Assembly (NCBI GenBank): GCA_019925795.1
Contig: CM034310.1
Span: forward strand, 10,454,869 to 10,518,868
Length of the DNA stretch: 64,000 nt
Direction of reading: 5' to 3'
Origin: Dendrobium chrysotoxum
Lineage: Eukaryota > Streptophyta > Magnoliopsida > Asparagales > Orchidaceae
This document shows, in pieces, positions 57,737-64,000 of the stretch; within the stretch, counting starts at the first letter, position 1; each line of letters begins with the position of its first letter. The notes under the pieces were generated by a model. The model ran no database searches, had not been told where the DNA came from, and saw only the letters and a list, made by a program, of their open reading frames with translations. Made by a program: the position numbers and the translations under genes.

Positions 57737-58217
57737 ATTCTTTATGTTTTAGAATGAACTATCTTGGTTATATTTCTTTTCAAATAAGTTTTATGGTTTA
57801 TTCATTGCAGTTTTTTATAAAGTTAGTTGTGAAGTTACGGTGAGAAAGAACATTTTTTATTTTACTTCTAAAAATAAATTTCTATCACAAAAATTTCTGA
57901 GAAGCCATGAGAAAATAGTAGTTAAATAAAATAATAATTATTTTTTAAGAGGCAAAGCTGATAGAAAACTATCATGTATAAGCAGACTTTTAGTCGATTC
58001 AAACTAGCTAAGATATTTTTTATTATGTTTCAAAAAATTATCATGATATTTATTTGAAATATAGCTTATAAATTTTAATTTATAAAAAATAAAGTAATGT
58101 TATTAATCATCAAAATCATTACCATTTTTAAAAACCAAAAAATTCAAAACGTCCGCAAAAAGGTCAAAAAGTCAAAGTCAAAACTTACTATTCTCGCCTA
58201 TGCCCATAAACAATGAG

Positions 58218-58348
58218 ATTATTCTGTGCAGATATCGGATGGTTTTCCCGTCCGGTTAAGCTTAGGTACCGAGCGCTGTACATTTTTAGGATGACGTGGT
58301 GCATTTTTATTGGTCTCCTGACTCCATTCAAACTCCGCACAGAATAAT
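58218..58348. mobile_element. Small inverted-repeat element, 131 bp
   Basis: ATTATTCTGTGCAGA at the left and its near complement CTCCGCACAGAATAAT at the right. Copy 1 has unrelated text here. No target duplication recognised. Contains GGTACCGAGCGCTGTAC near 58265, resembling the minisatellite unit of the Mutator-like element. Confidence 0.6.
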
Positions 58349-58790
58349 TTTTCCCGTAGCCCTAGAAAAAAGAAAAAAAGAGTCAAAGAAGCTAAAATAG
58401 AAATAAAATTATTATTTGAGCATAGTATAAGAAAATTTGTATGCAAATGATTTTTATAGTGACAAATATTAAATAATGTAAATACTAAACATATTATTAA
58501 TATTGATCAATATTAAATATTAAGCAGAAAACTAATTATTAGCATAACATTTTCTGCGTGTGGTGTCGGAAGCTAAAAAAATGAAGGAAGTAGTTTCTTA
58601 ACCAAATAGCAATTAAGGATTTGATTGGGATAGCTATAATTTTTTATAAAATTGGTTGAAAAGTTATTGAGAGAAAAAGTATTTAATCACTCTCGTTATA
58701 AAAAATAATTTTTCACCATAAAAAAATAGTGAAAATTATAGTTGTTGCCTGAAAAACAAAGTAGCGAAAAAGTTGTTCTAAACAGACACT

Positions 58791-59040
58791 AAAGTTTTGT
58801 TTGCGGCGTCTTTCTTACTGCTTCTTAAAACAGTTTTTTGATAAAAAAAATTTAATTTTTGTATTAAAAAGTAATTTTAAGAAACAGTAAGAAAGCTGTC
58901 CCAACACAAAGCTTAAGGCCTCGTTTGGGACAGCTTTTTTACTGCTTCTTAAAGTAGTTTTCTAGTACAACAATTTTAATTTTTATACTAAAAAATTGTT
59001 TTAAGAAACAGTAAGAAAACCGCCCCGGGACAGCTTTCTT
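58791..59040. mobile_element. Two adjacent foldback/Tourist-like MITE relics
   Basis: About 58791-58914 and 58917-59030. Each begins with a TTGTTTG or CTCGTTTGGGACAGC string, continues CTTACTGCTTCTTAAA, and ends with the complement (TTTAAGAAACAGTAAGAAA then GTCCC). They are relatives of the MITE at 45964-46080. Copy 1 lacks both near 44850. Confidence 0.75.
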
Positions 59041-60473
59041 ACTTTTTTTTAAGTAACCAAAAAGTTCTTCTTACAGAATCTCTTAAAAATCAGATGAAAC
59101 CAATTAGTCAGTCCGATCAAATCGTGAATCAATTTTCCAATTGATTTGGTCAAAACTCAAAGCCGCTCGATATAAAAGTAGGTAAAATTAGAAATAAGCG
59201 ATCATAAAACTGCCAAACTATTCACAATTTTATCGAGGGAAAATTTTTAAACTATGTATTATTAAAATTTTAATAATACCTAGTTTAAAAATTTGTCCTT
59301 TTAAACAAGTTGTTTTCCACGACAATTTTAATTTCCAGCGATATGGGCTTTAACCCGTTGCTATGCACGATCCCTACACTAGATTTATAATATGATCCCA
59401 TACATAGGATGTTATTTTATTTTAAAAATTTATTAAAATTATGATCAAGTTTAAAGTTAGTTATAATTTGTTTTTGAGATATCTTATTAATTTTGAACTA
59501 AATTTATTATGTATAGAGGCTAAGATTTTATTTGGGATAAATATCTTAGTATTTTCTAAGGCAGCTTTTTAATATAAAAAGTTTTGGTATAAGAAATTTT
59601 TATATGATGTTTTAGAAAATAATAAGAAAATTATCACAAAAGAAACACAAATATTTTATTTTATTTTTAAAATGGCTCAAATAAAATAAATGTACTAAGT
59701 ATAAATGAGTTATTTTCTCTACCTAAAAGATTATTTCTCGCAAGACTTTCATTTTAGATATGGAAGACTGAAAATCTCATATTTGTATTTTAATTGATTG
59801 AGACTTATTTTCCATTGAGTCTCTCGATGACCTGGCATTAAATTGAATATGATAAAATTATTATTTTCATCTTCAATTATATTAAATAATTGGTATCTGA
59901 GTGATTATCATCATTGAGAAATAATTCTCTCTATTTTTTGTCTGCTAACATAAAAATCTTTGTTTCTATATATTAATATTAACATTTATCAAATTTTAAA
60001 GTTGTAACTTTACCAAGGTGTGGGCTTGAATTGATGGGCTTCTGGGCCGTAGCGACTTTAGTCATCTTAAATAAAAAATAAAAGAAGGCCTGTGAAGAGA
60101 ATATTTTGATTATCGATAATAGTTTGACCATATTGTATGTACAAATGACTTTCTTTTGATTACTATAGAAATATAATTATGAGTTTTGGAAGAAAATTTA
60201 GTTTTGTTTTATAATTCAGATACTTATAATTATTTAATTATACGGATTAGCTATATTAATATATGTTTATATTAATATAAATTGAAATTGTTGTTAAAGT
60301 TTCTACATTTATTCATTATTTCAAGTAAAAAAAAATTGAAATACTATGTTACCAAAGTGATCTGTATTCATTATTGATTTATTTATTTCAAAATAATTTA
60401 ATAATATTAAATTTATATATAAATCTATGCTAAAAATAATTGGTCCAAAGAAAAATTATCTATCTATCAATTG

Positions 60474-60520
<47 letters not shown>

Positions 60521-62149
60521 AGTGAGTGAGTTATAATTCATATTAGTCTCATGCATTTCATATATTGGTCCAAAGAAGAGTATATTACTGGTAGAAATTA
60601 TTACCAATATTTTTAACTTTAATTTTAAGAGTATCATTTATAAATTATTATTTATATACTTGGTGTCTTATGAGGGCCACTTTTATTTTATACTGAGCAT
60701 ATATATTGAGTCCATTTAGGACTGCTGCAATTTTTTATAAAGATGATTTTAAAGCTATAATAAAGAAATGACTTTTTTAAAACATGATGTACATAGCATA
60801 TTCCTAGCACAATTTTTTTTTGAAAATAGAGAAAAAGTAGTTACCAAATTAAAATTTTGATTATGATTTGAAAAGCAAAATAGTAAGAAAGTTATACCAA
60901 ACGAAGCCATAGTTAATATTTTATGCATAAGAAAATGATATAGTTGTTAATTATGATTGTATTTTATTCTTTTTAGCTAGTATATATTATATATCTGCAA
61001 ATTTAAATTGCATTTTAGCTCTTAATGGCCCTAATTTTAAGAAATGAAAGAATGTATCATAATTATGCTTGGATGTGTGGATCTAAACTATATAATTACT
61101 GTACAAAGTACTATTGAACAAATGGCTTGTAATAACTCAAAATTTTGAAACGATTTTTTTTTAAAAAATGAAAAATCTCAACTGCAGCGTCATGCCTTGC
61201 CAAAGAAGGAAGAGAGGGAGAGGAGAGATAAGGTTGTTTGAAGCTTTTCTTCTGTTGATTTTGTTCAAAGATTTCTTCTATTCGTTGTAAGTAACTCAAA
61301 TCTTATTATAACTTTCAATTATTTTGGGTTTGGCGGATATCATCTCTCCTAAATCGATAAAAATGCATTTTCTCATGATTTATCAAGTTTTTACAGCAAA
61401 ACTTTTTGTATATAATAAATATGAATAAGGTGGATATTTTGATAGTAACATCACTGAATTTCACCAGGTAGAATTAAAGTTATAATTTTTTTTAAGTAAT
61501 AAATATTATATAGAATTTTTTTGTATTAAACATAATTGGCTATTTCATACTACATTTTGATTGTGACATTTGTATAAGCAATAAAACCTGGTTGTTAACA
61601 CTATAAAATCGATTGGTTGTTAAAATATAATACCTGCATCAGAGGGTGAGCTGACGGACTTTCATTTAAAGATATTTTGTGGTGTTATTCCGGTTGTAGC
61701 TTGTAACAGATGACCAAATTATGCTGACGAGCAGAGGGTGATGATTCTTAATAATTATTGAAAGTCACCTATAATAGTAATGATAAAAGATGAAAGGTAA
61801 TGGTATAAAGAAGGAATAAATGAAATGATTAAAACATCATACTAAAATTGGATGTCCTGTTTTACTGAACTATGTACTGATGCATGCATATATTAATAAC
61901 ACTAATGAATAAAGTAGTAACATGTGTACATAGATAACATATGAGTAGATACAAGTATTTGTTACATATAATTGATATGATGAATGTAAGAGGATAAGAC
62001 TGTTAATATTGACATCTATGCATTTGTGATTCTTTTTACTAATGCTTGAATGATTATAATACTGGTATTTTTTTTATTTACTGATTCTTATGCCTTTCAT
62101 TGATTCCTAGATTCATTATAATAATTCTTCTACTTTTATTATTTATCAT

Positions 62150-62520
62150 TTTGAGCTTTACATGGCTAACTTTGATAAATGGGATTATTTTAACTATATA
62201 AGTTCTAAGGTCATGAAGCACTCTATTCTAGAAACTATCAAGGGCATGATAATGGAAAGAAATATGATAAGAGGTTTTTGAGCCAAATAGTATATCATTT
62301 CATTAATTATGAAAAGATTGAAACATGTATCATTCTTAAGAAACTTATTCCAATTCAGTTTAAAGGCAAAATGAATATAAGGGAGTATAATATGAAAATG
62401 TTTAATTTTGCAACTATTATTAGGGCAATAAAATTAGTGTTATCTAATGGCATTTTTATGCACCTAATTTTGATCTCTCTTCTTAAACAATTTAATTCTT
62501 TTAAAATTATTACGAGCTAG
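62150..62520 (+). pseudogene. Copia gag relic, copy 2
   Basis: Translation reads MANFDKWDYFNYISSKVMKH, SILETIKGMIMERNMI and, after shifts and stops, FKGKMNIREYNMKMFNFATI and LSNGIFMHLILISLLKQFNS. This follows the UBN2_2-type Copia gag (DKWxxSNxLSxxVMKxSI ... VREHILxMxxIAxxLK ... FLVHLILxSLPxQFxxF). It shows the duplicated segment ends within an old Copia copy unrelated to the element at 12660. Confidence 0.75.
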
Positions 62521-63809
62521 AATATTCTTATTGATAAAGTATAAAAAATTTCACATCTTAGCATTACACGAGTATCCAGTACACAAATAGAGAAAAAAAA
62601 TACCAAAATTTTTACGTGGAAAATTATGAAGGAAAAAATCACGGGGTCACACTTAGTTGAAATAATTTCACTAATATTTGGATAGATTACAAATAAATGG
62701 TTCATCCTTAAAATTGAGGACGATCAGATTACAAGAATCAATCGTCAAGTTGAAAACTAGTGATAAACAAAGATCAGATGAAAATTTCATGATGTTCGGT
62801 GGTTGGACAAAAAATTGACCTTAGTTGGCAGTCGATCGGTAGTCTAGCATCAGTCAGTGGCCGGGAAGAAGACCGTTGTTAGACCACTGACGGTCAGTGG
62901 TCTAATGTTGGTCAAGGAGGAGTATGGTTGTAAGAGAACTCTAATTTCTCTCTCTTCCTTCTCTTCCTTGCTTGGTTTCCATTTTATGAGAAATGAGGGG
63001 TCTATTTATAGTTTTCTGAGAGTGGCATGACCAATAAATAGGAGGGAGGTCAAGGGTATGTTGAGAGTGGTTTCAATGGATGGCTAATATTGATCCACTT
63101 AATCGTTGACCATTTATTGAGTATTTGAATGCTGTAATGATATCAAAATTTGGTGACCTGGGGCTCGTTCGATTCATTTCATTGAGCTGCTCGATTTGAC
63201 TATAAGCATACCACGTTTGGAAATCTTTTGTTCATCCAATTTATGATTTAAACTTTCTAAAGATGCTTTAGGTATTTGATTTAGATCCATTTGGGCTCAA
63301 ATTGAGTCAAATTTGTTGTCATTGGGTTTATCTTTTCAAGACATTCAGTTCTACTATAAGTTCAATAATATCAGAGCTAAGATAGTTTAGGAATTAATTT
63401 TGAAAGTTTTCAATTCAATTTTGCCTTGAGATTCATGCTAGATCAAGATAAATTATTGTTGATATATCAGTTGTCCCCTATTTTCGAATGTTGAAGCTCC
63501 AAAATTTAGAAAAATATGTATTATAGCTTTTGGGGAATTTTTGATGTGATGTGAAACTCCAAAATAACCTAAACATGGGCAAAGAGGTCCCAACTAACTT
63601 CAAAAGTGTTGAAATTGAGTCTGAAATATCAAAAGATCGTGTCGGGGACCCAAAAATATCTAAATCAAGATGTTTTGGACAATAATGGATTGGGCTGAAC
63701 CAGCTATCCATCTATAACCAGCAGCAGCGTGCTCTCAGCTACACCTGCTAGCTTGCCAAAAAAATTTTAATAGCTCCAAAAGTGCTCTTAGTTTTTTATT
63801 TTTTTTATT

Positions 63810-63816
<7 letters not shown>
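62521..63816. other. Unassigned flank downstream of the duplication
   Basis: No gene recognised. A run of AGTCTAGCATCAGTCAGTGG / TTAGACCACTGACGG-like strings lies at 62830-62925. It may be part of an LTR or internal region of the Copia copy whose gag ends at 62520; no ends were found. Confidence 0.4.
62879..62905. repeat. 27-bp perfect odd-centred palindrome
   Basis: TTAGACCACTGAC (62879-62891), one G, then GTCAGTGGTCTAA (62893-62905): 13-bp arms around a single base. The same arms-plus-one-base design as the LTR palindromes, with different sequence. Confidence 0.95.
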
Positions 63817-63854
<38 letters not shown>

Positions 63855-63957
63855 TTTTTTATTAAAAAATTTAAAAACTTCAAAAAATTTTTGAAATTTT
63901 TCTCGAAGCCTCTTCCCCCCGCCCCGCCACCCCCCCCCCCCCCCCCCCCCCCCCCCC
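63817..63957. repeat. AT microsatellite and 28-base poly(C) tract
   Basis: (AT)n at about 63817-63848, an A/T-rich link, then CCCCGCCCCGCCA and an uninterrupted run of 28 C at 63930-63957. Homopolymers of this length are prone to assembly error. Confidence 0.9.
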
Positions 63958-64000
63958 TTCCATTAGCTCATATAATTACCCACCTTAGGGCAGGGGAAAA

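Larger units (their letters stand above)
52875..62376. repeat. Segmental duplication, copy 2
   Basis: Direct copy of 40729-49936. Private insertions: a hAT-like element (55126-56185), a Mutator-like element (56216-57432), a 131-bp inverted-repeat element (58218-58348) and a foldback pair (58791-59040). It lacks the two CACTA and two Tourist-like elements of copy 1. It continues past 62376 into Copia gag that copy 1 has lost. Confidence 0.93.

Overview
The window is nuclear DNA of a flowering plant. It contains spliced exons with GT/AG borders, SIRE-like Copia LTR retrotransposons primed by initiator tRNA, L1-type LINEs with an RNase H domain, CACTA, hAT, Mutator and Tourist-like elements, and very AT-rich spacers. 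The only intact-looking host gene is an HD-Zip class I homeobox gene on the minus strand (exons 7199-7358, 6764-7125, 6177-6491). It belongs to the ATHB13/20/23 - rice HOX21/HOX23 clade. Its C-terminal wording leans towards a monocot, but this is tentative and no species can be named.

Layout. 1-5400: relics of several LTR retroelements (a minus-strand Copia LTR cut by the window edge, two plus-strand LTR-like regions with a second motif array, a broken 'putative plant transposon' domain, a minus-strand Gypsy gag/protease relic). 6177-8100: the HD-Zip gene and its upstream region. 8715-32838: a three-level nest. LINE A (minus) is split by a Copia element (12660-29868, LTRs 12660-14493 and 28049-29868), which is itself split by an 8.46-kb non-coding TG...CA element (18154-26614, target duplication TGCTG). 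33403-40631: LINE B (minus, 5'-truncated), the best preserved LINE, interrupted by a solo Copia LTR (34271-35970). 40729-62376: two copies of a ~9.3-kb segmental duplication (40729-49936 and 52875-62376) separated by LINE C (plus, 49937-52874). Each copy carries private insertions whose empty sites can be read in the other copy. 62521-64000: unassigned flank with a 27-bp palindrome, an AT microsatellite and a 28-base C run.

Nothing besides the HD-Zip gene looks functional; all transposon genes carry stops or frameshifts. The most unusual signal is an array of odd-centred palindromes (7-bp arms, one centre base) in the Copia LTRs and the 3' untranslated region of the Copia element. One LTR subfamily uses arms of the form ATCGTAC/GTACGAT and another ATCGTCC/GGACGAT, so both halves of the dyad have changed together. 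Decay in the array looks like CpG deamination. It could be a multi-site binding platform for a dimeric factor, but that is inference.
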